From: Aurantimonas endophytica
Lineage (GTDB): Bacteria > Pseudomonadota > Alphaproteobacteria > Rhizobiales > Rhizobiaceae
Length of the DNA: 64,000 nucleotides
NCBI RefSeq assembly: GCF_014196845.1
Contig: NZ_JACIEM010000005.1
Span: 124,001-188,000, forward strand
Reading direction: 5' to 3'
Shown here: positions 27,167-37,110 of the stretch, piece after piece
Layout of the letters: every line of letters starts with the position of its first letter
How positions within the stretch are numbered: position 1 is the first letter of the stretch
Translations under genes and position numbers: made by a program
The notes under the pieces: generated by a model
What the model was told of the DNA's origin: nothing
The model's input: the letters and a program-made list of their open reading frames with translations, nothing else
The model's database searches: none

Positions 27167-28218
27167 TCGAGGCATTCCGGGTGCGCCTGCGTCGCGTAGG
27201 ACAAGGACAGGAGATGCAGCGTCGAGGGATAATAGAGGGTCGGCTCGAAGCGCTGCAGCGCCCGTGGGATCGGCGTCGCCTCGAGGACGCAGCCGACGAG
27301 CGCCGGGATGATCGCGTAGCCGGGATCGGCGAGCGCGGTCTTGACGTTGCCCGTTGCGATATCGACGATCGCAACCTCGCCCGTCTCGGTGCTCATCCCG
27401 TCTGCCAAAGTGCGCAGCAGCGCGTCGTCGGTCACGCCGGCCCGCAGTAGATAGAGCGGTATGCGAAGGGCATTGTAGCCGAACTCTTCCGGGAACCCGT
27501 CTGCCGACCGCGGGCGGGTCTGCAGCGACAGCCATTCCGGCGGCAGTCGCCGGGGGCCCAAGAGGGACTGCTGGAGCAGCGCGATCCCGTCGTTCGACAC
27601 GGCTTGCCAGTCGGTATCCGGGGCGATCTCGGCGAACACCGGGAAGGCCTCGAAGATCCAGTAGGACAGATTGACCACCGGCCCGTCCGGCCGGTCGTCG
27701 GTGCCATAACCGACGGCGCCGGGCATGATCACGGTCCGGCCCTGTTGGGTACCGATGAGGCCGGCGATGGCTTCGGCCATCGTGCTGCTCGAGGCCAGCA
27801 GTTCGGGCCGCTGCCATTGCCGGCCGGCCAGCGCCAGGGCGTAGGCGATCAGGATGTCGCCGTCGGTGGCGTTGTTCGGGTCGGTGACATGGGGCGTCGC
27901 CGCCGGATCCCATTTCCACACCGACAGGCCGTCGTCGCGCAGCAGCAATTCCGTCCGCGTGAACGACCAGATCAAGTCGAATCCTGCCATGTCGTTTGCA
28001 AGATAGGCGAGCAGCAGCCCATAGCCTTGGCTCTCGCTGTGGGAGATGTCGCCATTGCCGTCGTCGATGACCCGACCGTCCGGCGCGACGAAGCTCTGCT
28101 GGTATGCGGCCCAGTCGGTGGGCCGGATCGAGGCTTGGGCGTCGGCCATCGTCGTAGTCGCGATCAACGCCGCGAAGGCGGCGGCGAGCGACGCGCCCCG
28201 GCATGCGGCGTGCATCAC
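27163..28218 (-). CDS. bcsZ: Periplasmic endo-1,4-beta-glucanase BcsZ (GH8)
   Basis: A 351-residue secreted cellulase of glycoside hydrolase family 8. A signal peptide ends near ADAQA (residue 29). The catalytic acid Glu62 sits in SHSESQGYGLLLA and a family Asp in NNATDGDILIAYAL (about 119-121). In cellulose operons this enzyme trims or edits glucan chains during export. It follows bcsB with overlapping stop/start (GTG at 28218 or ATG at 28215, both in frame; ATG in TGATG is equally good) and precedes the TPR gene with an ATGA overlap. Length matches BcsZ. Confidence 0.92.
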   Translation of the reverse strand: MMHAACRGASLAAAFAALIATTTMADAQASIRPTDWAAYQQSFVAPDGRVIDDGNGDISHSESQGYGLLLAYLANDMAGFDLIWSFTRTELLLRDDGLSVWKWDPAATPHVTDPNNATDGDILIAYALALAGRQWQRPELLASSSTMAEAIAGLIGTQQGRTVIMPGAVGYGTDDRPDGPVVNLSYWIFEAFPVFAEIAPDTDWQAVSNDGIALLQQSLLGPRRLPPEWLSLQTRPRSADGFPEEFGYNALRIPLYLLRAGVTDDALLRTLADGMSTETGEVAIVDIATGNVKTALADPGYAIIPALVGCVLEATPIPRALQRFEPTLYYPSTLHLLSLSYATQAHPECLE

Positions 28219-30614
28219 TTTCGTCTCCCGAGTTGCGAAACAAAGGCCGTTGTTACGAGCCCCAGCAGAAGGGCGACGATCGCCAGCAGGCCGGCGTAGG
28301 AGAGCACGTTCTCCGACAGCCAGTTCGCCGTGACCAGACGCAGGTTCGAGAAGGAGATAGGCTGGGATTGGACCAGGGTAGGGGCCGCTCCGTGAATCTG
28401 GGTGAAGGTCTGCGTCGCCGCATCGTAGGTGGTGATGCTGTCGCCGACCTGCCCCCAGCCTTCATGAGCGGTCACTGCCTCGATGCCGGCCGTCAGGTCG
28501 GCCGCCGTCGGGGCATTGAACGCGGTCCACACCTTGTCGCCGGAGGGGCTCATACCCTGGGCGATCATCAGCGTTGCCGAGGGCGGCGGCATAAACTCCG
28601 CCTCGCCGACCGGGCGCAGCCGGATCTGTTCCGGGATGATGTCGAACTTGGCGGTCATCCAGTCCTGTAATTCGCTCAGCCGCTGGCGCCAGCGCCCCGC
28701 CCCGACCTCGCCCTGCCAGCGGGCGGCGATCGCGGCTTCCTCCGCCGACCCTGGGTCCGCTTCAAGGTTGCCCCAGTCGGTCTTGACCGCTTCCGAGACG
28801 CTCAGCCGCGGCAGCACGCCAGCCGGCATCTGATCGGCTGTCCCGATGAACAGCGCATCTCGCGCCGCGGCTGCGGCCGCTGACGATTGTATAACAAAGG
28901 GCACCGGACGTCCGGCGACGACCGAAAGCCGGCCGAGCAGCGTCGCGGCGGCTGAAATAATAGCCTCGCCGTTTCTGCCACCCCGTTCTATTAGTAGGGG
29001 AAATGGGTCGGCCTGGCGGTTGTAAGGCGAACCTACCCCCCGCGTCGGCGAAAGATCCGGGATGCTGCTGATGCGGGCGAAATCCGGAATCTGCAGTTCC
29101 GACGTCTCGAAGAGGGCGAAGCGGCTCTTTTCGTCGCCATTTGCGACAGGGCTGCAGGCCGCGTCGTCGGGGGTCATGAGGATCGCTTCGACAACGATCT
29201 CGTTGATCCCCGGCTTCAGGTGCCGCATCGTGAAGTCGACGGGGAAGCGATCGAGGACTGCACCCCCGGCGGATCCGAGCGGCAGCGTCGTTGCGATGTT
29301 GCCGTTTACATAGATGTCGAAGTGGCTTCCGGCGACGACGTTTCCGGCATATGCCGCATCGAGCAGGATCGTCGCATTGCCATAAGCCTTTGCGTAGAAG
29401 TCCGACGGCATACCGACCGTGAAGTCAGCGCGAAAACGCCGTCCGGCGAACTCCTGCGTGTTGATGCCGAGCTCCTGGAACGTCACATTCCGCCCACGGA
29501 GGAACAGCGGGCTGTCCGGCGTTCGCCAGGATCGATCCGCGAGAGCGCTCCGGCTGACGGAAATCGGCCGATCAATCGGCGCAAGTATGCGCTGGATTGC
29601 GGAGTCGACGTCGCTCCAGGCCGGGCCAGTCACGACGAGTACCGTCACCGACGGATCCTGTCGCAGCGTCACGAAGCCATAGGTCGGCTGAGTCGCGGCG
29701 GTGACGGGGATGGTGGTGACGAGGCTGTCGAGATCCGCCGCAGGACCGACCAGCACGGTCATCTCGCCATCACCCGGGATCGGTACATCTCCCCGCACCA
29801 CCTCCATCGTCTGGTTCGGCATGCTCGCCAGCAGCGCCAGACCCTCCGAAAGCCGGATGATCGTATCGGCGACCGGGCTGATGTCGCCGGAGGGCACGTA
29901 GATATGGAAGCGGGTTTTGCCCAGCGCATTGGCGCCTACCGCGCCGATATCCTCCGCTCGCCTGAGCTGCCTGGCGTCCTCGGCGGCAAACTCCAGATAG
30001 CTTTGCGCTGGGTCTATGTCGGTCCAAATCTCGTAGGTCGAGGAGATTGTGCAGTCGGTGCGATGTCGGAGCGAGGTGGCGAAACGGATGTCGTTGTCGC
30101 CAGGCCGCAGCACGCCGGGCGGAATGACGGCCCTAAGCTGCTTGACGCCTTCGGGAGAGCTGACGGCTTCCTCGATGACCTCCGTGCCGTTGATGGTGAT
30201 GACGAGTCGCGAAGCCTCAGGGGCGACGAAGATCGCACTTTGATAGCCGACGGCGAGTTCTACCGGCGAAGCGGCTTGCTCAGCAGTCAGAAAGATCGAC
30301 CAGCTTCGCGCCGCAATCTCCCCCGCCAGCACGAAATTATCCATGGGCAGGATGTGGCGGCGGAATGGACCGGCCGTCTCGGCTCCCGCGTCGTCGTCCA
30401 CGGTATCCCGAGAGGTTCGAGGGGCGTCAGCGCTCGCTGGCGCCGGCGAGCGTGGCGCAACCGATTCGGAGGGCGTGGCCGGGCGAACGACCGGTGGGCT
30501 CGGAGCGGTGGTGTCGGCCGGCCGCTCCGGACTCATGTCGAACGGCGCCGGCTGCGCCTGTAGGGGCATGGTCGCGAGGACCAAAAAGGCAGCGGCACTG
30601 AAAAGGCACTTCAT
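28215..30614 (-). CDS. bcsB: Cellulose synthase periplasmic subunit BcsB
   Basis: A 799-residue BcsB. A signal peptide (MKCLFSAAAFLVLATMPLQA) is followed by a Pro-rich linker, two carbohydrate-binding/flavodoxin-like repeats (for example FVAPEASRLVITINGTEVIE and FDIYVNGNIATTLPL) and a single C-terminal TM anchor (YAGLLAIVALLLGLVTTAF). BcsB caps the BcsA channel in the periplasm and is essential for synthase activity. The start at 30614 overlaps the bcsA stop (ATGA), so an upstream extension of the frame is rejected. The predicted signal peptide begins exactly at this Met. Confidence 0.94.
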   Translation of the reverse strand: MKCLFSAAAFLVLATMPLQAQPAPFDMSPERPADTTAPSPPVVRPATPSESVAPRSPAPASADAPRTSRDTVDDDAGAETAGPFRRHILPMDNFVLAGEIAARSWSIFLTAEQAASPVELAVGYQSAIFVAPEASRLVITINGTEVIEEAVSSPEGVKQLRAVIPPGVLRPGDNDIRFATSLRHRTDCTISSTYEIWTDIDPAQSYLEFAAEDARQLRRAEDIGAVGANALGKTRFHIYVPSGDISPVADTIIRLSEGLALLASMPNQTMEVVRGDVPIPGDGEMTVLVGPAADLDSLVTTIPVTAATQPTYGFVTLRQDPSVTVLVVTGPAWSDVDSAIQRILAPIDRPISVSRSALADRSWRTPDSPLFLRGRNVTFQELGINTQEFAGRRFRADFTVGMPSDFYAKAYGNATILLDAAYAGNVVAGSHFDIYVNGNIATTLPLGSAGGAVLDRFPVDFTMRHLKPGINEIVVEAILMTPDDAACSPVANGDEKSRFALFETSELQIPDFARISSIPDLSPTRGVGSPYNRQADPFPLLIERGGRNGEAIISAAATLLGRLSVVAGRPVPFVIQSSAAAAAARDALFIGTADQMPAGVLPRLSVSEAVKTDWGNLEADPGSAEEAAIAARWQGEVGAGRWRQRLSELQDWMTAKFDIIPEQIRLRPVGEAEFMPPPSATLMIAQGMSPSGDKVWTAFNAPTAADLTAGIEAVTAHEGWGQVGDSITTYDAATQTFTQIHGAAPTLVQSQPISFSNLRLVTANWLSENVLSYAGLLAIVALLLGLVTTAFVSQLGRRK

Positions 30615-32809
30615 GGCGCGCCCACTGTTCTCTGCGTTGGCTTGGCCGACTTCTTCGGACCCATCGCGCCGCGCGCCAGGTAGCTGAGCCCCCGCGACGT
30701 TTGGTAGAAGCAAAGCCCGATGAACCATCCTGTTCCCCGTAACAGACCCGGATTACGGCGTCGGCTCAACTGGAACGAACGCCACTGCTCGGAATTAGCG
30801 AAGATCAGGTCGGCGATGAGAAAGTGATCGGTGGCGTCGTTGACGACGTAGCTGCATCCGATGGATGCGCCGTCGCTCTCCTTCTGTGCGTTGCGGATCT
30901 GCAAGCCGAGGGCCGCGGTCTCGCTGGACGAATGCGGCCGGAATCGCAGTGTGCCCGGTCCATTCTTGAAGGTTTGCAGCGGCGCGTCCCCGAACACCTG
31001 GATGCGGGCGCCGCCGACGGATACGTCGTTGATGGTCGCCGGGAAGACCTGGTCGCCGACCAGCATTTCGCAACGCCTTGCGACACCGATCCGCCGGGAC
31101 GCACTGCGAGCGCCGCGTTCGGAGACCACGCCCAACGCACAGCCGGCAATCAACAGGTTCAAGACGTTCCAGCCGCCGACGACGAGTGTCAGATCGGCCT
31201 GGGCCGGCTCGGTGACGACACGCCAGGCGGTCGCGGCAACGCCAAGCAGCAGCACGAAGAAGATGACGAAGAACGGCAGGCTGATCTCCGACAGCCGGCT
31301 CGTCAGGATGGATTCATCCTTGGCGGTGACGTTGAAGGTCGGCTTGCGCGGATTGATGAGGACCGAGATCACCGCCGGCAGGAGATGCACCGTCTGGACG
31401 TATTCGTAGAGTTCCGAAATCCACGGCCAGCGGAACGACCCATAGAGATAGTTCTGCATCATCAGGTTCACGATGATGTAGGTCGACGTATAGGCGAGGA
31501 ACTCGCCGCCCGAGGCATTGAAGATCTCAAGCCCGAAAAACAGGTAGAACAGTGGCGCCACCAGGAACATCGCGCGGGGAAATGGAAAGAGCCAGAATAG
31601 CGTCGACGACATGTAGCAAAGCCGCTGCGGAAACGAGAGGCCTCGCTTGAACAGCGGAAAGCGAAACAGCATGATCTGCATCATGCCCTGCGCCCAACGG
31701 CTGCGCTGCTGGATGAAGCTGGCGAAGGTCGCGGGCTGCAGCCCAGCGATCAGCGGTATGTCGACGTAAAGGCTGTTCCAGCCGCGCGAATGCAGGTCGA
31801 GCGCAGTCTCGCAGTCCTCGGTGATGCTGACCCCGCTAAAACCGCCGGCTTCGTCGAGCGCCTCCCGCCGCAGAACGGCTGCCGAGCCGCAGAAGAACGC
31901 CGCGTTCCACTTGTCCAGTCCGCGCTGGATGATGCCGTAGAACATCTCGTTTTCCGACGGCATCTTCTCGAAGGTGCGCAGGTTGCGCTCGACCGGATCG
32001 GGATTGATAAAGAAATGAGGTGTTTGCACCAGGAACAGGCGCGGATCCTGCTCGAAATAGTTCACCGTCTGGAGCAGAAAGTCGCGCGCCGGAGCATGGT
32101 CGGCATCGAAGACGGCGATGAGTTCCGCGTCCGAGTGCAACATCCCGTTGTTGAGATTGCCGGCCTTAGCGTGCTCGTTGCGCTCGCGGGTCAGATAGAT
32201 GGCACCGAGATCGGCGCAGAGCTGTTTCAAGCTGGTGTTGCGCTTTTCCGCAGCTTGCGAGGTACCGGCGTGCTCCGCGAACCGCTTCTGGTTGGTGCCG
32301 CCGTCATCCAGCAGCCAGACCTTCATGCGGTCCGACGGGTAGTCCATCTTCAGGGCGGCTGCGAGGGTGTTGGCAAGCAGCGTGTAGTCTTCGTTGTAGC
32401 TCGGCACGAAGACGTCCACCGACGGGAACCGGTCCGAATTGGGCGTGTCCCTCCCGCTCCGCGGCGGAAGCGGCGCCGCCACGACGAACAGGCTCAGCGC
32501 CAGCATGAAGACGCTGTACATTTCGGCGAGATACAGCAGGAAGCCCGGAATGAAGTTCTCGAGCTGGTTCACCGGCGGCAGCGTGCTGGTGGTGCGCCAG
32601 TAGACGTAACGCAGGACGATCGTGGTGCCGAGCGCGAGCGCGATGAGCCGCCATGTCCCGCCGAGCTTCAGCACCTTCAGCAGCATCATGACACCGAGCA
32701 CGAGCGTCACGGCGACGAGCTGTGCCTGGAGGCTGATCGGCAGCGTGATCACAAAGAGGGCCAGCGCAGCAGCCAGGATCCAGGCAAATGAGAGGAGGAT
32801 CTTCAGCAT
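30611..32809 (-). CDS. bcsA: Cellulose synthase catalytic subunit BcsA (UDP-forming, c-di-GMP activated)
   Basis: A 732-residue GT2 synthase that polymerises UDP-glucose and threads the glucan through its own channel. N-terminal TMs are followed by the GT domain with DDG (168-170), DAD in VFDADHAP (235-237), TED (330-332, catalytic base) and QQRSRW (367-372, acceptor binding), then further TMs. A C-terminal PilZ domain has RSASR (568-572, RxxxR) and DVSVGG (595-600, DxSxxG), the two c-di-GMP contacts. A GGAGG site upstream supports the ATG at 32809, which overlaps bcsN by 7 bp. All active-site residues are present, so the enzyme should be functional and allosterically controlled by the neighbouring c-di-GMP enzymes. 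Confidence 0.97.
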   Translation of the reverse strand: MLKILLSFAWILAAALALFVITLPISLQAQLVAVTLVLGVMMLLKVLKLGGTWRLIALALGTTIVLRYVYWRTTSTLPPVNQLENFIPGFLLYLAEMYSVFMLALSLFVVAAPLPPRSGRDTPNSDRFPSVDVFVPSYNEDYTLLANTLAAALKMDYPSDRMKVWLLDDGGTNQKRFAEHAGTSQAAEKRNTSLKQLCADLGAIYLTRERNEHAKAGNLNNGMLHSDAELIAVFDADHAPARDFLLQTVNYFEQDPRLFLVQTPHFFINPDPVERNLRTFEKMPSENEMFYGIIQRGLDKWNAAFFCGSAAVLRREALDEAGGFSGVSITEDCETALDLHSRGWNSLYVDIPLIAGLQPATFASFIQQRSRWAQGMMQIMLFRFPLFKRGLSFPQRLCYMSSTLFWLFPFPRAMFLVAPLFYLFFGLEIFNASGGEFLAYTSTYIIVNLMMQNYLYGSFRWPWISELYEYVQTVHLLPAVISVLINPRKPTFNVTAKDESILTSRLSEISLPFFVIFFVLLLGVAATAWRVVTEPAQADLTLVVGGWNVLNLLIAGCALGVVSERGARSASRRIGVARRCEMLVGDQVFPATINDVSVGGARIQVFGDAPLQTFKNGPGTLRFRPHSSSETAALGLQIRNAQKESDGASIGCSYVVNDATDHFLIADLIFANSEQWRSFQLSRRRNPGLLRGTGWFIGLCFYQTSRGLSYLARGAMGPKKSAKPTQRTVGAP

Positions 32810-33918
32810 GCGCCCGCCGCCTCCTGCGCGGCTGAGCAAGCTGGGCGTGACGGCATCAGCGGTGCGGGACCCGAGGCAGGTGTCGGTGTGGCTGCGGGCG
32901 TCGCCGGCGCAGCATCATCGGTGGTGGAGGCGTTTGTCGGCGGACTCGGAACGGCGGTGGCCGCCGGTGCTTCAGGTGCCGCGCCTGTCGCCGAGGGCGG
33001 TGGCGGAATGGGCGGACCGACAGGTGCCGGAAGCGGCTCGGCCGGCACGGCGACGGGCGCCGGCGCCGGACTGGCTGCGCGGCGCACCGGTCGGGTCCGC
33101 GCCGGCTGCGCAGGGCGTGCCGGCGTATCCGCAAGCAGAGGTTGGTAGCCGCCGGCACCGGTAGGATAGATCGGCGCGCCGAGTTGGCCGATTGCGGCAT
33201 CCGGCGACGGCGGGGTGCCATAGGGGTTCCAGGCCCCGCTGGCGAAGAAGGCACGAATCCGCACGCCATACATCACCGACAGCAGGGCTGCCTCGCTGGT
33301 GCCACCATCGCACAGGCGCAACCGAAGCTCGATGGCGCCGTTCGAGCGGAAGATCATCGGCGGCCGCGGCGTGCCCGCGATCCGCTGCCAGGCATAGACG
33401 CAGGTGTCGCCAGACGCCGCTCGCCCAATCGCGTAACCGAACGGACCATACTCGTTCTGCACGAAGATCGCGGAGCGGGCCATCGTCACGCCGGGAAACG
33501 CCGCTCGCATCTCGGCGCCGACGTTGGTCACAGCGAGCGGGCGGTTGCGTAGGTCATCGCGGCCGCGCCCGGTCGCCCCGACAGGGCCGAAGAACTGGAC
33601 GAGCAAATAGTTTTCCCCGGCACTGCGGCCGTTGGCGCGCAGGACGATTTTCTGTTCGGTCGCGTTTGGGTAGCGTTGTTCAACAACCGCAATGACGGCT
33701 GGCCCCCCCACGGGCGGTAAGGCAAATGCCTGCTGCGCATCGACCATCGCTGTTCGAGAAGCCGTTTCAGGCTGACCGACCGAACCGCAGCCCGCCACGA
33801 GCCACACGGCGGCGATCGCCGCCAAAGCGCGAGTTCGCCGAACGACGCAACACGTTGTCCAGCCGACGAAAGGCCAGAAGGTGGTTCCTCGCAGACCATG
33901 CGTCTCGATGGCACACAT
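32803..33918 (-). CDS. bcsN: Cellulose biosynthesis protein BcsN, probable lipoprotein
   Basis: A 371-residue protein that heads the cellulose operon. A hydrophobic signal with lipobox (AAVWLVAGC) at about residues 33-44 predicts a lipoprotein. The conserved core (ATEQKIVLRANGRSAGENYL, FGPFGYAIGRA-like text, and CVYAWQRI) matches the BcsN family, which is specific to rhizobial class III bcs operons and has no established biochemistry. The C-terminal 130 residues are Pro/Ala-rich and disordered. The ATG at 33918 has its GGAG only a few bases away, so a shorter start closer to the lipobox is possible. Confidence 0.85.
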   Translation of the reverse strand: MCAIETHGLRGTTFWPFVGWTTCCVVRRTRALAAIAAVWLVAGCGSVGQPETASRTAMVDAQQAFALPPVGGPAVIAVVEQRYPNATEQKIVLRANGRSAGENYLLVQFFGPVGATGRGRDDLRNRPLAVTNVGAEMRAAFPGVTMARSAIFVQNEYGPFGYAIGRAASGDTCVYAWQRIAGTPRPPMIFRSNGAIELRLRLCDGGTSEAALLSVMYGVRIRAFFASGAWNPYGTPPSPDAAIGQLGAPIYPTGAGGYQPLLADTPARPAQPARTRPVRRAASPAPAPVAVPAEPLPAPVGPPIPPPPSATGAAPEAPAATAVPSPPTNASTTDDAAPATPAATPTPASGPAPLMPSRPACSAAQEAAGAC

Positions 33919-34978
33919 CTCCTATGCGATCTGGCTCGACGCTTTTGCGCAGGATCGAAGCTTGCCGTGCCGACTCAGGCACGACGAGGACATTAGCCAT
34001 AGCGGCGTCTGTGAGGTGGCGCGAGCTAAAGCTCCGCAATAGTTGTAATGATAGCCAAGCACCCAACCCTATGTGCCTGTCATGCAACATTGTTCACAAG
34101 GCGCTGCCGGACGGAGGCGCAGCGATCGGTACATCTTTGGAAGGCAGCAACCCCTGCGCCCAATAGAAGTCGTTGGTACCTGCCTCGGCCAGAGCCGGTA
34201 CGAAGGCATCAGATCATGCCGTACTCTGTGAAGACGCACACAGTGGTGGTCGCCGCGAGCTTCTCGGGCCTTGGAAGGTCGAGCCCCGGCGCACGCCAAG
34301 CAGAGCAGGACGTCGCCGGATCCTGCATCAGCTCGCTAAAAAATTACCCCGGCTGCGTAGTTTAATATTGTGCGCCACAACCTCAGAATCCGCGCTCTGT
34401 TTAATAGCCGTCGGCAACTGGGGGGCGTCCACCTTATGAGGGTGCCGTTCTCGGACGACTGCGTCTAGGATTTCCCGGGCTCCATCCCGCAGGGGCTCCG
34501 GTCATTCGTTGCAGCAACAATGACTTCAGAGAGGGTCACGAGCCGAACGGCGGCTTTCGCGGTTAGCATGTCCAGAATCGGACAGACCGCTTTCGCTCCC
34601 CAGGAGGCGATGAAAAGCAACTCCAGCTCGGGTGGGGAGCGGCCTGTCCTCTACCGAACTAGCATCTCAATCCAGCGCTCCGCCGCGTTCGTCGAAAAGA
34701 CCTGTATCACAGGGGAGCTCTCTGCCTTCAATCCTTTCTCCTGCCTCGCTAGAAAGGACGCTTCATGCGGGCGGTGGCGGCCTGCACCCGTTCCGGCGGC
34801 CGTTCTGATCGGGTTGAACGGCTTCCTTGTGCTAGTGACTCTAGCCGCATTTGGCTTTGCGTCACACCATGAGCAGGAAATGCGACAGGACCCCGTAAAG
34901 CTAAACATCGGAAAATCTGCTACCCGTAGAGGCATCGTCGTGCCGCGGTTGGCACCTCATCTGTGAAATCGAGACCTC
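33919..34978. other. One-kilobase intergenic region between bcs operon and cyclase gene
   Basis: No convincing gene. It should contain the bcs promoter (minus strand, near 33920-34000). It also holds a copy of the dispersed repeat (34541-34602) and a 27-bp segment (34702-34730) that is also found upstream of the paralogous cyclase at 54.5 kb. A frame at 34520-34966 overlaps these repeats and is not supported. Confidence 0.5.
34541..34602. repeat. Dispersed degenerate repeat, copy 1
   Basis: Shows the two-part pattern GAACGGCGGCTTTC then, about 20 nt on, TCGGACAGACCGCTTTCG. The same two blocks recur in at least six other intergenic places in this window. Confidence 0.6.
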
Positions 34979-36994
34979 TTGAAACTGCCCACCATCGGCT
35001 CGATCGGCATGCGCAGCAGGCTGATCGCGCTCGTTGCGTTCGCCATGGTTCCGCTGACCATCGCGTTCGTCTGCTATCTTTGGGTCGATCACAACCAGAC
35101 GATCGCCGCGGCGAAGAACGACGTATACGCCGCCGCGACGCTGGCGGCTGCGACCGAGTCTCGCGTGTTCGACGAAACCAGGACGCTGCTGGAGGCGCTG
35201 GCGTTGGTTCCCGCCGTCGTCCCGACCGGAGGAGAGGCATGCTCTTCGTTGATCCGGCGGATAAAGACGGCCAATCCGCTCTACAACACGGTAGGCGTCG
35301 TTGACGCCGCCGGGACGATCACCTGCCATAACTCGCTGACGGTGCGCCAGGCTCTGAGCGATGTCGATCTGCGGGACAGGATGATGGCGCCGGAGGCAGC
35401 TCAATTTGTCGTCGGGAACTTCGTCATTGGGAAAGTGAGCGGGAAACCAACAGTGATCACTGCGAGCGGATTCCCCCGCGTTCGGGGCGGCTTCGCAGGC
35501 GCCGTCTTCGCCAGCTTGAACCTCGACCGCATGACTGCGGAAATAGAGGCGGTCTCTGACGGCGGAAAAAGGACGGTTCTGCTATTGGAACCAGATTCAG
35601 GTCGCATCATCGTCCATTATCCGCCGCTGCTCGGCGTCCCCTTTGGCGCGCCTTTCCCGGGACACCCACTGACGGCCGCAGTCCGAAATATGCCTGGCGG
35701 CGGAACGGCCGAAGTGGCGGGGATTGATGGCGCGGACAAGGTATTCGGCTTCGCTCCTCTCTCGAGCGCAGGGAACATCGTTCTTGCGGTCGGCGAGGAC
35801 AGGAGCTCGGTGATGGCACCGGTCCGCCATCGGCTAATGCTGTCTTCTGTCGGACTTCTGACGTTGCTGCTCGTTGCAACCTCGGCTGTGTGGTGGATCA
35901 GCGAGCGGATGCAATTGCGCCCGCTTCGACGCCTCATGGACGCGGCGACGGGGATCGGTTCTGGGGATTTCGCCGCTACGGCAGATCTCGAGCCTTGGCA
36001 GGCTCCGGAGCTCCGGAAGCTCGGCCGCGTCCTTGACGCGATGTCGAGGAAGCTCTCGATCGGGCGGGAGGCCGAACTGGTCGTGGCTGCTAGCGAAGCT
36101 CGGTTCCGTGCGCTCGCGGAGAACACTGCCGACCTTATCACGTGGACGGATACTACCGGACGACGCGTCTACGTCTCTCCCGCCAGCCGCGACGTCCTCG
36201 GATGCGAACCGGTAGAGCTGATCAATATGCGACCGCGTGATCTTGCGCACCCGGACGACGTCGGGATCGTCGATGCGATGATGGCCGAGGTGCTGGCGGG
36301 CCGAGCGGTGGCGGGGGTCCAATATCGCGTCGCCCATCGGGGCGGAGGTTTCCGCTGGGTGGAGGTGGCTGGCAAGCCTCTGGAGGCTGGTGCAGGGACG
36401 GTCTTCGTCATGCGAGACTTCACGTCCCGCAAGATGATGGAGAGCCAGCTTGCGGAAGCGAACCTGAAGCTGGAGAAGCTGGCATCCACCGATGGCCTGA
36501 CCGGCCTCGCCAATCGGCGGGCCCTCGACAAGCAGTTGGACACCGAGTTCGCTCGCGCGGTCCGCGCCAAGACCGACCTCAGCTTTCTCCTGATCGACGT
36601 CGACAGCTTCAAGGCCTTCAACGACACGTACGGGCACCCAGCCGGAGACGAATGTCTTCGCCGGATCGCCGAGGCGCTTGAGGGAAATCTGCGACGTCCG
36701 GGGGACTTTACGGCGCGCTATGGCGGAGAGGAGCTTGCGGCGGTGATGCCCGCCACCAGCGCGGCCGGAGCCTTCGAGCGCGCAGAGGTCGTGCGTCAGG
36801 CAGTCCGGGAACTGGCGATTCCGCATTCCGGCAGCAGCCACGGCGTCGTGACGATCAGCGCGGGCGTTGCGACGTTGACGGCAGGGGCGGGAGCGGAACT
36901 GCGGGATCTCGCCGGGTTGATCCAATCGGCGGACGTGGCTCTTTACGGGGCCAAGGCAAAAGGTCGCGATAATGTCGTAGCGGCGGCGGCTTAG
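34979..36994 (+). CDS. Membrane diguanylate cyclase: Cache-HAMP-PAS-GGDEF
   Basis: A 671-residue c-di-GMP synthase. TM1 is at about 13-35; a periplasmic Cache-like sensor reaches about 285; TM2 (SSVGLLTLLLVATSAVWWIS) is followed by HAMP, a PAS domain (RALAENTADLITWTDTTGRR) with PAC, a short coiled linker (AEANLKLEKLAS) and GGDEF with intact A-site GGEEL (582-586). No EAL domain is present, so it should only synthesise c-di-GMP. The frame opens at a TTG (34979); an ATG at 35009 (MRSRL) is a reasonable alternative. It is paralogous to the broken gene at 54.5 kb. Lying beside the bcs operon, it is a candidate activator of BcsA. Confidence 0.9.
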   Translation: MKLPTIGSIGMRSRLIALVAFAMVPLTIAFVCYLWVDHNQTIAAAKNDVYAAATLAAATESRVFDETRTLLEALALVPAVVPTGGEACSSLIRRIKTANPLYNTVGVVDAAGTITCHNSLTVRQALSDVDLRDRMMAPEAAQFVVGNFVIGKVSGKPTVITASGFPRVRGGFAGAVFASLNLDRMTAEIEAVSDGGKRTVLLLEPDSGRIIVHYPPLLGVPFGAPFPGHPLTAAVRNMPGGGTAEVAGIDGADKVFGFAPLSSAGNIVLAVGEDRSSVMAPVRHRLMLSSVGLLTLLLVATSAVWWISERMQLRPLRRLMDAATGIGSGDFAATADLEPWQAPELRKLGRVLDAMSRKLSIGREAELVVAASEARFRALAENTADLITWTDTTGRRVYVSPASRDVLGCEPVELINMRPRDLAHPDDVGIVDAMMAEVLAGRAVAGVQYRVAHRGGGFRWVEVAGKPLEAGAGTVFVMRDFTSRKMMESQLAEANLKLEKLASTDGLTGLANRRALDKQLDTEFARAVRAKTDLSFLLIDVDSFKAFNDTYGHPAGDECLRRIAEALEGNLRRPGDFTARYGGEELAAVMPATSAAGAFERAEVVRQAVRELAIPHSGSSHGVVTISAGVATLTAGAGAELRDLAGLIQSADVALYGAKAKGRDNVVAAAA

Positions 36995-37049
36995 TAGGGG
37001 CCGTGAAGAGCGCTCGTCGGTACTAGCGACCGGACGGGGTGGATTGCGG

Positions 37050-37092
37050 ACAGGCAGCTTTCTGGCGTCGACGAGTGAAAAGCGGCCGCATG
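37050..37092. repeat. Dispersed degenerate repeat, copy 2 (partial)
   Basis: Contains GGACAGGCAGCTTTCTGGCG and then AAAAGCGGCCGC, matching the first block and part of the second block of the dispersed repeat. It lies just after the cyclase gene. Confidence 0.45.
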
Positions 37093-37110
37093 TTGAGCTT
37101 CTAAGCCGTT

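Noticed and set aside
27167-28243. Upstream extension giving a 1151-residue TPR protein
   Set aside because: The extra 359 codons are the shadow of the GH8 cellulase gene in another frame (Arg-rich nonsense), and the ATG at 27166 overlaps the cellulase stop as in the rest of the operon.
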